A DNA stretch of 64,000 bases from Sphingomonas psychrotolerans (GTDB lineage Bacteria > Pseudomonadota > Alphaproteobacteria > Sphingomonadales > Sphingomonadaceae). A program made the position numbers and the translations under genes. The notes under the pieces are model-generated. The model was not told where the DNA came from. It ran no database searches and saw only the letters and a list, made by a program, of their open reading frames with translations. Location: contig NZ_CP024923.1 in NCBI RefSeq assembly GCF_002796605.1, positions 3,107,501-3,171,500 on the forward strand, written 5' to 3'. Of this stretch, positions 36,170-45,148 are shown in pieces; position 1 is the first letter of the stretch; every line of letters begins with the position of its first letter.

Positions 36170-36179
36170 CAGAAGTTCT

Positions 36180-37616
36180 CTACGCGGCCACCACCGCCAC
36201 AGGGAGAGGAACGTCCAGGGCCTCGCGCAGGGCGGGCTGGCGGGAGCGGCTGACTGGCACGGGCGCCCCCTCGCTCAGGTGCAGCCACCAGCGGTCGCCG
36301 TCGCGCTCGAGCCGCTGCACCTGGGCGAGGTTGGCGATCACCGACCGGTGAACGCGCAGGAAGCTCGCCGGCAACTGGGTCGCAAGGCTGTCGAGGCGAG
36401 CGGCGTGCAGAAGGCTGCGCCCGCCGACCAACCGCAGCTCGACATAATCGTCGGCCCCCATCACAGCCAGGATCTCCGCGGTCGGCACCAACTCCACGCC
36501 TCGCGCGGAGGCCACGGTCAGGCGGTCGGGCCGACTGACGGCGCGGGTCAGGGCGGCCTCGCGGCCGCGGTCATCGCGGCCCAGCCGCACGACCTCGACC
36601 ATCAGCACCGGCAGCACCAGGCCGGCGGCGAGCAGGAAGTAAGAGAGGTCAGCCAGCCACCGGGGGAACGCGAGGGCCAGCGCGAGGAACAGCGCCAGCC
36701 AGGCCAAGCTCGGCCGCGCGCCGGGGATACGCCGACGCACGCCCGCCGCGGCCGGCACGGCGGCGAGCGCCACCCCCAGGATCAGCGCCCAGACCGTCTT
36801 CGCGTCGAAGCCTGGAAGCAGCGCCGTGGCTGCGACCACGCCCAGGGCCAAGCCGACCATCAAACCGCGGGCCTTGGGCAGGAACCGGGCGGCGACATAG
36901 GTCACCAGCAGAATCGCGAAGGTGGCCGCCAGCACCCAGATGGTGCTCAATCGCCAAGCATGCAGGGGATAGGAATAATCGAACAGCGTCCGAAGGCTCT
37001 CGACGATTGCCTGCAGAGACGCGACTCCGGCCATGGCGGCGAGGGCCAGACTGGACCCCGTGCGACGCATGGCGTGGATGACGCCGAAACCGAAGGCCGC
37101 CGCCAGCAGGGCACCGGCCGCCACGAAGGTGACGGCCAGCGGCGCGATCCGCCCCGGATAAGGGTAGGGCCCGATCTCTATGGCGCTCATCGGGCGAGCG
37201 AAACGTAGGCCGCCATGGAAGGATGACAGGTGCAGCACCAGCATGTTCCCGTCGGGCCGCCAGACGACCTCGCGGATCGGAAAGATCGCCTGGTAGCGCC
37301 CGGGAACCTCGGCCCGCGCTGAGGCGCCGGGGTGGCCGTTGACGCCCAGGCGCTGGCCGTTGAGCCAAGCCTCGGACGAGGCGACGCCCGCCATGTAGAG
37401 GACGCGCGGCCGGGCATCGGTGGGGGGGCTGACGGCGGACCGGATCCAGAGTTCGCGGCCTTGAGGGTCCACGAAATCCTGGATCGGGTGGCAGTCGCTC
37501 AGCACCGGACCGGCCGGACCGACCGCACCGTGACACGCTTGCCACGGCATGTCCTCGGCCCGGACCGGCGTTGCGAGGCCCAACAGGAGGACGGAGAGGA
37601 GCAGGATTCGCCACAT
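36180..37616 (-). CDS. Membrane-bound LytTR-domain transcriptional regulator (7TM type)
   Basis: 478 residues. A signal peptide (LLLSVLLLGLATPVRA) is followed by a periplasmic beta domain (~25-165), then about seven hydrophobic segments (~170-370) and a cytoplasmic LytTR DNA-binding domain (~385-470: EILAVMGADDYVEL, LLHAARLDSLATQLP, FLRVHRSVIANLAQV). This is a one-piece sensor-regulator that should bind DNA from the membrane. The start at 37616 is preferred over an upstream in-frame ATG because the signal peptide begins there and AGAGAGAG precedes it. The gene sits between a serine hydrolase and an alpha/beta hydrolase, with repeat arrays before both; the three form a self-contained module. 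Confidence 0.85.
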   Translation of the reverse strand: MWRILLLSVLLLGLATPVRAEDMPWQACHGAVGPAGPVLSDCHPIQDFVDPQGRELWIRSAVSPPTDARPRVLYMAGVASSEAWLNGQRLGVNGHPGASARAEVPGRYQAIFPIREVVWRPDGNMLVLHLSSFHGGLRFARPMSAIEIGPYPYPGRIAPLAVTFVAAGALLAAAFGFGVIHAMRRTGSSLALAAMAGVASLQAIVESLRTLFDYSYPLHAWRLSTIWVLAATFAILLVTYVAARFLPKARGLMVGLALGVVAATALLPGFDAKTVWALILGVALAAVPAAAGVRRRIPGARPSLAWLALFLALALAFPRWLADLSYFLLAAGLVLPVLMVEVVRLGRDDRGREAALTRAVSRPDRLTVASARGVELVPTAEILAVMGADDYVELRLVGGRSLLHAARLDSLATQLPASFLRVHRSVIANLAQVQRLERDGDRWWLHLSEGAPVPVSRSRQPALREALDVPLPVAVVAA

Positions 37617-37636
37617 ACGGCTCTCTCTAGGGCGCG

Positions 37637-37665
37637 GTTCGCCGAGATGCACCGCCGTTCGCCGA
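37637..37665 (-). promoter_or_regulatory. Two 20-bp-spaced repeats, candidate LytTR sites in the divergent promoter
   Basis: TCGGCGAAC occurs twice on the minus strand (37657-37665 and 37637-37645), 20 bp apart, in the 112-bp gap between the LytTR gene and the alpha/beta hydrolase. It matches the 36121-36169 repeats at 7-8 of 9 positions and at the same period. Confidence 0.58.
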
Positions 37666-37728
37666 TGACCCGACGCCATTGACCGAAGCGGGCTGGCGGC
37701 CGGCGGCGCGGACGGCTCAGCAGTCGGC

Positions 37729-39183
37729 ATGATCCACACATTGCTCAATCGCCGCGCCGTGCTCGCCGCCGCCCTCGCCTTTCCTGTCCTGCCGCTCGCC
37801 CGGGCCTCCGCTCAGATGGCATCTCCGTCGCAAGCTGGTCCTTTCCGCTTCAAGGGCTGGCGCGGCGAGGAGACCGACGCCGAGCGGGGCTTCTTCGAGG
37901 TCCCGGAGGATCGCCGCGATCCCGGCTCGCGGAAAATCCGGCTGGGCTATGTCCGGTTCGCCTCGACGGCGGCCAGACCGGGGCCTCCGATCGTCTATTT
38001 GGCCGGAGGACCGGGCGGCGAGGCGACGGGCGCGGCGACCGGACCGCGCTTTCCGATCTTCATGGCCCTGCGCGCGGTGGCCGACGTCATCGCGTTCGAC
38101 CAGCGGGGCACGGGTCTGTCCAACGCCATCCCGGAGCGAGCCGCCCCGACGCGCCAGCCACCGGTCTTCACCCAGGCCGGGCTGACCTCCTGGTTCCGCT
38201 CCGAACTCCAGAGCGCCTGGGCTGACTGGACGAAGGCCGGCGTGGCCATGTCCGGCTACAACACCGAACAGAGCGCCGACGACATCGAGGACCTGCGACG
38301 TCAGCTGGGCGCGGAAAAGATCGACCTCTGGGGCACCAGCTACGGCTCGCACCTGGCGCTCAGCGTGCTCAAACGGCACGGCGGCAGGGTGAACCGCGTG
38401 GCCCTCTCAAGCCTGGAGGGCCAGGACCAGACGGTGAAGCGGCCGGCGCGGATCGACGCCTATCTGCGCCACGTGGACGCCCTGCTCGCCACCGACCCCG
38501 CCACCCGCGCGACGGTGCCGGACCTGTTGGCCCTGATGCGCCGCGTACACACCAGGCTGGAGGCGCAGCCGGTCGTGACGGCGGTCACGCTGAAGGGCGC
38601 GCCAGCCGAGATCAGAATGGGCGGCTTCGGCGTCCAGATGCTGGCGGGTGGGCTGATCGCCAATCCCGATACTCTGGCCATGCTGCCGGGCCTGTACCTG
38701 GCGCTGGAGACCGGGCGAACCGGAGTGCTGACGCCGTTCCTGGGCGATGTGGCCGGCCTGCTGAGGCTGAGGGGTATGCCCGAGGCCATGGATATGGCGT
38801 CCGGGATCTCGCCACGCCGGCTGGCCCTGGTGCGACGCGAGGCGCGGAGCGCGGTGTTGGGCGAGACGCTGAACTTCCCGATGCCGCAGCTGCTGGGCGC
38901 TGTTCCAGGCGTCGACCTGGGCGAGCACTTCCGGGCGCCGATCCGCATCGATCATCCTGCACTGCTGGTCGCCGGATCGCTGGACGGTCGCACCCCGCTG
39001 GCCGAGCAGGACGAAGTGGCAACCCAGTTTCGGCGCAAGTCCCGGGTGATCGTGGAGAACGCCGGCCACAATGTCTTCGAGTCCCATCCCGACGTGCAGG
39101 CCCTGCTGGTGCGGTTCTTCCGCGGCGAGGCCGTGGCCGACACCCGGCTGGCCCTGCCGCCGCCGAAGTTCCGGGTGACGTGA
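37729..39183 (+). CDS. Exported alpha/beta hydrolase (S33 peptidase-like)
   Basis: 484 residues. The N-terminus has a twin-arginine-like signal (NRRAVLAAALAFPVLPLARASA). Catalytic motifs follow: YLAGGPGGEATG (oxyanion loop), IAFDQRGTGLS, GTSYGSHLAL (nucleophile Ser), GSLDGRTPL (Asp) and ENAGHNVF (His). This matches proline-iminopeptidase or tripeptidyl-aminopeptidase-like hydrolases of the periplasm. Divergent from the LytTR gene, with predicted sites between. It may act with the nearby serine hydrolase on peptides or cell-wall fragments (inference). Confidence 0.85.
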   Translation: MIHTLLNRRAVLAAALAFPVLPLARASAQMASPSQAGPFRFKGWRGEETDAERGFFEVPEDRRDPGSRKIRLGYVRFASTAARPGPPIVYLAGGPGGEATGAATGPRFPIFMALRAVADVIAFDQRGTGLSNAIPERAAPTRQPPVFTQAGLTSWFRSELQSAWADWTKAGVAMSGYNTEQSADDIEDLRRQLGAEKIDLWGTSYGSHLALSVLKRHGGRVNRVALSSLEGQDQTVKRPARIDAYLRHVDALLATDPATRATVPDLLALMRRVHTRLEAQPVVTAVTLKGAPAEIRMGGFGVQMLAGGLIANPDTLAMLPGLYLALETGRTGVLTPFLGDVAGLLRLRGMPEAMDMASGISPRRLALVRREARSAVLGETLNFPMPQLLGAVPGVDLGEHFRAPIRIDHPALLVAGSLDGRTPLAEQDEVATQFRRKSRVIVENAGHNVFESHPDVQALLVRFFRGEAVADTRLALPPPKFRVT

Positions 39184-39388
39184 TCGGGCGGGCAGCGACG
39201 AGGTGAACGAAGCGCCGCCTTCAGGGGGCACGCGGAGGCGGGTGAAAGGCTGCAAGTGGGGCGCCGACCAGCGGACTACGCCAAGAACCGTCCAGCCGCT
39301 CATGGCCGCTTGCTATCCGGCAACTTTCAGCAACGGCAGCAGCGAAAGCGTCATTCACGAAATGGGCGCGAATGGCTGCCAACCACCG

Positions 39389-39724
39389 CTAGTCGCCGTT
39401 GGCATCGACCATGAAGACCAAGGTCTTGCCCCGCGACGCCGGATCCCATCCTGCCAATAACGCAGCCCGCACCCCTCTCGCGGCAATCGCGTCGTTGATG
39501 TGGGATCGCCCTTTCGGCAGTCCTTTCAGAAGACGCTTCGGCGTGGGAAATTCCAGCACGGCCTCGCGCGGCATATCTTTTTGACGCAACGAGACCGTCA
39601 TGCCCTTCCAGCCATCGGCAGAGGACTGCTGGGGCTCACTCTGAAGCTCCCAGTCATATTCGAAACCGTCGATTTCGACAGTGCCGCCAAGGCCGCGCGT
39701 ATGAAGCATGTCATGACTTAGCAT
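39389..39724 (-). CDS. Hypothetical protein
   Basis: 111 residues. The sequence looks like a real soluble protein (GGTVEIDGFEYDWELQSEP, GMTVSLRQKD, REAVLEFPTP) but I recognise no family with certainty. No signal peptide. Its ATG (39722-39724) overlaps the stop of the small upstream frame, so the two may be coupled. Confidence 0.6.
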   Translation of the reverse strand: MLSHDMLHTRGLGGTVEIDGFEYDWELQSEPQQSSADGWKGMTVSLRQKDMPREAVLEFPTPKRLLKGLPKGRSHINDAIAARGVRAALLAGWDPASRGKTLVFMVDANGD

Positions 39725-39945
39725 GCCAGCGACGGCACTTCACCCATCTCACTGGTGGCGCGGGGTCTTCTCGATCCCTCATTCGCCTTGGTCATCTCGG
39801 CCAGTTTCCTGAGATGCGTGCGAAAGTGCCGTTCGAACCGCTTATCGTCATAGGTGCCCGCCGCCTGCCAGCCGCGACGCCTCGAAACGGCGCTCAAGCC
39901 ATTTGTAGACCAGGTCGCCGTCCCACGGTTCGACCGATTGGTCAT
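39718..39945 (-). pseudogene. Small gene, apparently frameshifted
   Basis: A 75-codon frame whose second half (GTYDDKRFERHFRTHLRKLAEMTKA) reads like protein while its first third does not. In another frame the matching upstream stretch reads SDDQSVEPWDGDLVYKWLERRF. The simplest reading is one small gene with a frameshift near 39850-39870. No family recognised. Confidence 0.35.
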
Positions 39946-40056
39946 CGCTCTTTCCCAATCGATTCGCAGCTAAGGCCGGCGTTATGAACTTGCCAATGTG
40001 ATGCCGCCGTTCGCATCGCTATAGGCTGAACGAAATCAAGGCAGTTAGATCGACAT

Positions 40057-40395
40057 ATGGCCCGCAAGCGTTCGAAACACGATCCCTATGACCACCTCCC
40101 GCAAGAAGACGAGGCTCCAGCAGCGCCAGTGCTCTGCTGGCTCTGTGGTCGGCCGACCGGCAAGACCATCGTCTGGCATCATCCCGTGCCCAAGAGCCGG
40201 GGCGGCCGCGATGTCGTGCCGATGCATTCGATCTGCCAGCAGACGCTGGTCGCCAATTTCACCAATTCCGAACTACAACGTCATGGGATGGAGGTGGCGG
40301 GCCTGCTCGATAATCCGAATGTGCGCAAATTCGTAGATTGGGTGGCGAACAAGGATCCGGAGTTCACCGCGACAATTGCGAAGAAGCAACGCTGA
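40057..40395 (+). CDS. HNH-nuclease-like small protein
   Basis: 112 residues. CWLCG and WHHPVPKSRGGRDVVPMHSIC give the HNH pattern: a zinc-type Cys pair, the HH of the catalytic centre and a later His/Cys. The final Asn-His pair of active nucleases is not clear (HSICQQTLVANFTN). It may be a nuclease or a structural zinc relative. Stands alone, with no obvious partner. Start at the first ATG. Confidence 0.65.
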   Translation: MARKRSKHDPYDHLPQEDEAPAAPVLCWLCGRPTGKTIVWHHPVPKSRGGRDVVPMHSICQQTLVANFTNSELQRHGMEVAGLLDNPNVRKFVDWVANKDPEFTATIAKKQR

Positions 40396-40575
40396 TCGAG
40401 CTGCACGCGGACACGGGATGCTCTGCGCGATGATGGGGAGGGCCGTGAAATGGGCCGGGTGCGGCCTGGCGGCTTTCGACACCAAGCCGCGATAGACGAC
40501 ATTTTCACTGAGGGGCTCCGTTCGCCAGCTCCGCCACATCTGCATCCGCCCCAAATGCAAAATGCTCCATTCCCG

Positions 40576-41316
40576 TCAGATCGTTGAGCGAACGGGTCGG
40601 ATGATCAGCGTGTTAACGTCCACATCCGCCGGCTGCTCCACCGCGTAAGCAATGGCGCGCGCGATGGCGTCCGGGGTAAGCGCGATGGCGCGGAAATCGA
40701 CCATCGCCTGCGCGGCGACCGGATCGGTGATCGTGTGTGCCAGTTCCGATTCCACCACACCCGGCGCGATGATGGTGACGCGAATGTCGTCATGCTCCAT
40801 GCGCAGCGCCTCCGAGATCGCGCGCACCGCATATTTGGTCGCGCTGTAGACGCCGCAGGTCGGCCACACGGCATAGCCGCCGATTGAGGAGATGTTGACG
40901 AATTGGCCGCTGCCCTGGCCCTTGAAGCGAGGGAGCGCTGCGGCGATGCCGTGAAGGACGCCGCGGATGTTGACGTCGATCATCCGGTCCCACTCGTCGA
41001 CCTTCAGACTGTCGAAGCGCGACAGCGGCATCAGGCCCGCATTGTTGACCAGCACATCGACCCGGCCATAATCTGCCTCCGTCGCGGCGATGAACGCCTC
41101 GAAATCAGCGCGGTCTGTGACGTCGAGCGACCGGAAGGCGACCGTGCCTCCCGCCGCGTTCAGTTCCTCCGTCAGCGCGGCGAGCCGGTCGGTGCGGCGT
41201 GCGCCCAGCATCAGCTTTGCGCCGCGCGCCGCCAGCAACCGCGCCGTGCCTTCGCCGATGCCGCTACTGGCGCCGGTAATCGCGATGACCTTGTCCTCGA
41301 TAGCCACGATAGTCAC
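40576..41316 (-). CDS. Short-chain dehydrogenase/reductase (classical SDR)
   Basis: 246 residues, the normal length. TGASSGIG (cofactor loop), NNAG, ISS and YSATK (catalytic Ser-Tyr-Lys) are present. The residue after the second strand (ARRTDR) suggests NADP(H). Divergent from an AraC-type regulator gene across 179 bp, a common regulator/target pair. Confidence 0.9.
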   Translation of the reverse strand: MTIVAIEDKVIAITGASSGIGEGTARLLAARGAKLMLGARRTDRLAALTEELNAAGGTVAFRSLDVTDRADFEAFIAATEADYGRVDVLVNNAGLMPLSRFDSLKVDEWDRMIDVNIRGVLHGIAAALPRFKGQGSGQFVNISSIGGYAVWPTCGVYSATKYAVRAISEALRMEHDDIRVTIIAPGVVESELAHTITDPVAAQAMVDFRAIALTPDAIARAIAYAVEQPADVDVNTLIIRPVRSTI

Positions 41317-41495
41317 TCCTGTTCAGGCGGACCGAACCTTCGATCCGATGTCCGTAGATGGCGCTATCTGGTCGGGAGGCGGTAGAATGGTCGTCCTAAA
41401 TGGTTGCACGATATTCCAGATTGCGGGTGGCGAGCTGGATCGGTTGCTATCGGCCCTGTAGGGTGGTTGTTCCAATCTGAGGAAGAGAAGCGCAG

Positions 41496-42392
41496 ATGGC
41501 GCATCAGGAACTAGCGGAGCAGATTGCCCGATATGCCGAGCGCGACGGCATCATCGACACGCCCATCGCTCGACTGGCGCTGGTCCGCTCGGGCCAGAGT
41601 GGCGAGCCGGTGCACATGGTGCAGCGCCCGGCGCTGTGCATCATCGCGCAGGGAGGCAAGCGCGTGCTGCTGGGCGATGCGGTGATCGACTATGGCCCTG
41701 CAAGCTATCTTGTCGCCTCGCTTGACCTGCCGATCACCGGCGCTGTGACGCAGGCGAGCGCGGACGCCCCTTATCTCTGCTTCTGCCTCTATCTCGACCC
41801 CGCCCTGCTGTCGGAGATCGCGCTAACCCTGCCACCCGTGTCGGCGGGTGCGGAGGATAGCGCCGGAATGAGGCTACACCCAATGACGCCTGAACTGATC
41901 GACGCGGCGACGCGGCTGACGGCGCTGCTCGGCGATCCGGCGAACGCGCCGCTGCTCGCACCGCTGATCGAGCGGGAGTTGCTGGTGCGGCTGATGACCG
42001 GGCCGGGCGGAGGCGTGCTGCGCGCGATCGCCAACGGCGAAAGCCGCACCGGCCAGATTGCCCAAGCGATCGCTTGGCTCAAAGCCCATTTCCGCGAGCC
42101 GTTCAGCGGGCCGCCCCTTGCCGCCCTTGCCGGCATGAGCCTGTCGAGCTTCCACGACCATTTCCGCCGCGCCACCGCCATGACCCCGCTGCAATACCAG
42201 AAGCAGTTGCGGTTGCAGGAAGCGCGGGCGCTGATGCTCGCCGACCGGCTCGACGCGGCAGAGGCGGGCTTCCGCGTCGGTTATGACAGCCCCTCCCAGT
42301 TCAGCCGCGAATATCGTCGCCTCTTCGGCGCCCCGCCCGTACGCGACATCGGGCGGTTAAGGACGACGCCGCAGATGGCGATTGCGGTTTGA
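41496..42392 (+). CDS. AraC-family transcriptional regulator
   Basis: 298 residues. The N-terminal ~190 residues fit the AraC_N cupin-type sensor (VQRPALCIIAQGGKRV, YLVASLDLPITGAV). The C-terminal ~100 residues carry two helix-turn-helix units (LAALAGMSLSSFHDHFRRAT; VGYDSPSQFSREYRRLFG). GAGGAAGAG precedes the ATG. It likely controls the divergent SDR gene in response to a small molecule. Confidence 0.9.
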   Translation: MAHQELAEQIARYAERDGIIDTPIARLALVRSGQSGEPVHMVQRPALCIIAQGGKRVLLGDAVIDYGPASYLVASLDLPITGAVTQASADAPYLCFCLYLDPALLSEIALTLPPVSAGAEDSAGMRLHPMTPELIDAATRLTALLGDPANAPLLAPLIERELLVRLMTGPGGGVLRAIANGESRTGQIAQAIAWLKAHFREPFSGPPLAALAGMSLSSFHDHFRRATAMTPLQYQKQLRLQEARALMLADRLDAAEAGFRVGYDSPSQFSREYRRLFGAPPVRDIGRLRTTPQMAIAV

Positions 42393-42841
42393 GGGGAGGG
42401 GCGTATCTCGATTCTATGCGTTCCCGCCGTTCGCTTGCGACTTCTCGACCGGCAGGTTCTATCAGAAACTGACGTTCCCGGTTGCCGATTAGAACGACCG
42501 GCTCTCGTCGGGAGCTGCTGTCGGAAGCTTCCTAGTACAGACGGCAGCTATGGCGTGTCCGCTGCCTGAAAGCTGCTGTTCCGCAATCGGCCCAGCTCCA
42601 GCCGTTCGGCTCCCCGTAGGGGTCACCATCGTCAAGACCGAAACGTGAGAATTCTGCGCTTCTTGGCGATGCGCCGCAAAAGGTGTCCACATTTCGTCCC
42701 ACACAAATCCTCGGCTTTGATGAGCTGCAGTGGAGCGCAGTGAGCGATCTGCACCCTGCCCTAAACCGCAACCGAGTCTCTCAAGTTGGCCGGTCCGGGC
42801 TAGGTGGCCGGCGACGAAAGCCGACGTCTTCACATGAATGC

Positions 42842-42899
42842 GTAGAGCGCTGTTCTCCGAAGGCAGAGGCCACTGGTTCGAATCCAGTCGGGTGCGCCA
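42842..42899 (+). tRNA. 3' fragment of tRNA-Arg(CCG), probable attachment-site copy
   Basis: The stretch runs from the 3' side of the D arm (TAGAGC) through an anticodon loop CTCCGAA (anticodon CCG), a perfect T arm ACTGG-TTCGAAT-CCAGT, and the acceptor strand CGGGTGC-G-CCA. The expected 5' acceptor (GCACCCG) and first half of the D arm are absent upstream. This is the form left when an integrative element recombines into the 3' half of a tRNA gene. Confidence 0.75.
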
Positions 42900-42933
42900 T
42901 ATTTTCAATAGCTTAGATGCCTTCGTCGATGGT

Positions 42934-42955
42934 CGTACGGAAAACGTACGAAAAA
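42934..42955 (+). repeat. 11-bp tandem repeat beside the tRNA fragment
   Basis: CGTACGGAAAA and CGTACGAAAAA are adjacent copies 35-56 bp after the tRNA fragment. They could be recombinase or arm-type binding sites. Confidence 0.4.
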
Positions 42956-43601
42956 CATCGTCGGACGAAATCATGCGTATTGGGACAATCTTTCTCGCGC
43001 GCCGCGGGTGAGGAAGCCTCGATTCGCTCCGCGATGCGCCGATGGCGCGCCAAGACAGAGCGGATGGTCGACTCCACGCGCCTTTCGTCGCGCTGATCAA
43101 AGTCTTGTTGTGAGCCGACAGCCGACTAGCAGCTTTAAGATGGATGCGCGCAATAGCTGCCGCTCCCGGCCGGCCGCCGTCAGCGGCGGCTAACGCCCAA
43201 GAGCGGACGTTATTCACACGTGACGTCCGACCCCCTGAGCCCCCGGTAACGATATGCGACACCCCAACCGTCTGTTGTCTCGTTCGATCGCTCGAAGCGA
43301 GCGCGGCAAGTCTCTCCCGCGTAGCGGAACGTGTTGTGGCCCGTCCCCGCGGCTGTCTTCGGCAGCTCAACTTTCTATCCATTCCGGTCTGGCAGGGGCG
43401 ATCCGTCGCAAACTTCGATCAGCGCTTGGCAAACATTCGCATCGTGAGTTTCCGCAGCAGCTGCGGCCGCATATTTTGTCGGCAATCTCGCGTGTTCTTG
43501 AGCCGCTGCAGCGCAAGGCCAGAGTAAGAGGCAGATGATGAGCCGTCGATCATGTGACAATCCTATCGAGGCGAGATCGGCACGGCTATGCCGGTTCGCG
43601 A

Positions 43602-43770
43602 CTAGGTTGAGACTCGTTTGATCCACTCGGTGACGGTGGCGACGAGAGCGATGGCCGCGACGTGGGCACATTGCCGTCACCAACGCCACGCCTCCAAAGA
43701 AGTTTACCCACTCTGGTTCGGTTAGGGTCTTTGTTCTGTCATCGAACCTCGCTATGCAGTGCCGAGCAAT
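43602..43770 (-). pseudogene. IS5-type transposase C-terminal remnant
   Basis: The minus strand ends in HVAAIALVATVTEWIKRVST and a stop at 43602, like the closing helix of IS5-family transposases. Upstream, in a different frame, ARHCIARFDDRTK resembles their IATRYDK segment. The two do not share a frame, and the rest of the element is missing. Limits are approximate. Confidence 0.4.
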
Positions 43771-43895
43771 CGCCGAATCAGACAGTAAGTTGAGCGCTGA
43801 ACTTCCGCCTTTGATACTGAGCATGCTGGAGCTGCACCAGCTCGATCAATCTTGATGTTGGCGTTTGATCTATTCCTGAATGTAGGAGGGCTCAT

Positions 43896-44285
43896 ATGAA
43901 ACGCTATACTCTCGGCATTGTCGCCTCGCTGTCGGCCTCGCTATTCATGACCGGCCCTGCCATGGCGCAGTACTCTAATTACGCCGAATGCACCGAGTAC
44001 TATTCAGCACACTTCTATCAACAGCTCGCCGACTGCGCTTCCCGAGGTTGGGGCGATGCGTGGCTTCGAGAACTGTGTGAGTACGCAGCGGGCCAGGAGC
44101 GTGATCAGAATATGAACTATTGCTCGAACGCGTATCCCGAAAACGTTTCTCATCTGACAGTTCCGGCATCGCGGTGGACGCGCAGCGAATTCGCGCTGGC
44201 GTTCCGGGAATCTAACTACAGTGAGTTGCTGGCTCGCACGGCAGCGGCCAAGAAAGAAGATGAGTGGGGCGTACGTCGTTCCTAG
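43896..44285 (+). CDS. Small secreted Cys-containing protein of unknown function
   Basis: 129 residues. A clear signal peptide (LGIVASLSASLFMTGPAMA) precedes a ~105-residue mature protein with four Cys (ECTEYY, LADCASR, RELCEY, MNYCSN), likely two disulfides. AGGAGGG at 43884-43890 places the start at 43896. No family recognised; no operon partner. Confidence 0.75.
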   Translation: MKRYTLGIVASLSASLFMTGPAMAQYSNYAECTEYYSAHFYQQLADCASRGWGDAWLRELCEYAAGQERDQNMNYCSNAYPENVSHLTVPASRWTRSEFALAFRESNYSELLARTAAAKKEDEWGVRRS

Positions 44286-44354
44286 CCTGCCGACGTTGTT
44301 CGCATCACCGATCGTTCACCGCGCCGGAGACGTCCGCTTCCGGGCGGAATTCAC

Positions 44355-44480
44355 AAGCATAAGCAGAAGGGCGGCACGCTCGCGATCCAGGGCCGGCTCC
44401 ACTACACTCGGGGGTGAGAGCGCGACGGCATCGAGCGCTTCGGCTGCGAAGTCATCGCCTGGAAGGTTCACTTCTGCTGA
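44355..44480 (+). pseudogene. Single-stranded DNA-binding protein (ssb) fragment
   Basis: About 42 codons resemble the SSB core: KGGTLAIQGRLHYTR, then an in-frame TGA (44415-44417) where a Trp is usual, then ERDGIERFGCEVIAWKV and a stop. Both ends of the gene are missing. Probably from a plasmid or phage. Within the 44286-44602 gap I see nothing else. Confidence 0.55.
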
Positions 44481-44602
44481 AGCGGCCGCAGGGTGGCGCT
44501 ACCGCGCCGCCCAACGCCCCAGAGCGAATCTAGATCGGCTGGCCTGATCATGGGCAGCTGTGTCCGCATCCGGAGGATTATGTGACCAAGCAAGCGCTGT
44601 GA

Positions 44603-45148
44603 TCAATTGATGGGTGTCGTGGAACCGCTCGGGAATTCCACGCCCGCAAACTCGGGATATGCTTCACGCAGGACGAGTACTTGCTCAGCCTCGCCTATGC
44701 GGACGAGGTACCAAATGCCGTTGTCCTGGAAAGCGAGAGTCGACGACTTACTCAGGAGCCGGCCGGTGCCGGGCACTTCCACGACGGTTTCCGTCGGAAT
44801 CAACATGTAGTTCCTGCTCTTGTTCGGCGTGGCCCCTGCCGTCCCATTACTCAAGACCATCCGGAACGATACAATCTTCACGTGCTTCATCGCCTCGGCG
44901 ACCTGTTGCCTGAACGACGGCTTCACATCGGCTGGTGACAAGCCAAATTTCTTCGCGATCACGCCGAGCAAACGCGGAGGAACGAAGTCAAGGCTATCGC
45001 CCGTCCGACCCTCCCGCATCATCTTGTCGAATGCGCCGATTCTATTTTCGATGGCTGCGCGGTCGGTTTGTGTGATGCCCTGCGCCGCAACGGGGCTCGG
45101 GGCCACGCCGGCCAGTGCCAGGAGGAAGCATATAGCTAATCGAACCAT
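44603..45148 (-). CDS. Exported protein of unknown function
   Basis: 181 residues with a signal peptide (LAICFLLALAGVAPSPVAAQ). The mature part is alpha/beta: a helical front (IENRIGAFDKMMREG, DVKPSFRQQVAEAMKHV) and beta strands (IVSFRMVLSNG, YMLIPTETVVEV, WYLVRIGEAEQVLVL). No family recognised. AAGGA lies 6 bp before the Met at 45148, which is preferred over the two upstream Met codons. Confidence 0.72.
   Translation of the reverse strand: MVRLAICFLLALAGVAPSPVAAQGITQTDRAAIENRIGAFDKMMREGRTGDSLDFVPPRLLGVIAKKFGLSPADVKPSFRQQVAEAMKHVKIVSFRMVLSNGTAGATPNKSRNYMLIPTETVVEVPGTGRLLSKSSTLAFQDNGIWYLVRIGEAEQVLVLREAYPEFAGVEFPSGSTTPIN

Larger units (their letters stand above)
42393..43895. other. Gene-poor scar region
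   Basis: 1.5 kb without a credible intact gene. It holds the truncated tRNA-Arg, an 11-bp tandem repeat and an IS5-type transposase tail, listed separately. Open frames across it are short and read as noise. It looks like the remains of an integrated element. Confidence 0.6.

Noticed and set aside
42842..42899. Functional tRNA-Arg gene
   Set aside because: No 5' acceptor strand or complete D arm could be found upstream, so it cannot fold as a full tRNA.
42489..43382. 297-codon minus-strand frame across the tRNA fragment
   Set aside because: It contains the well-known antisense-tRNA translation (RLDSNQWP) and is otherwise Arg/Ser-rich noise.
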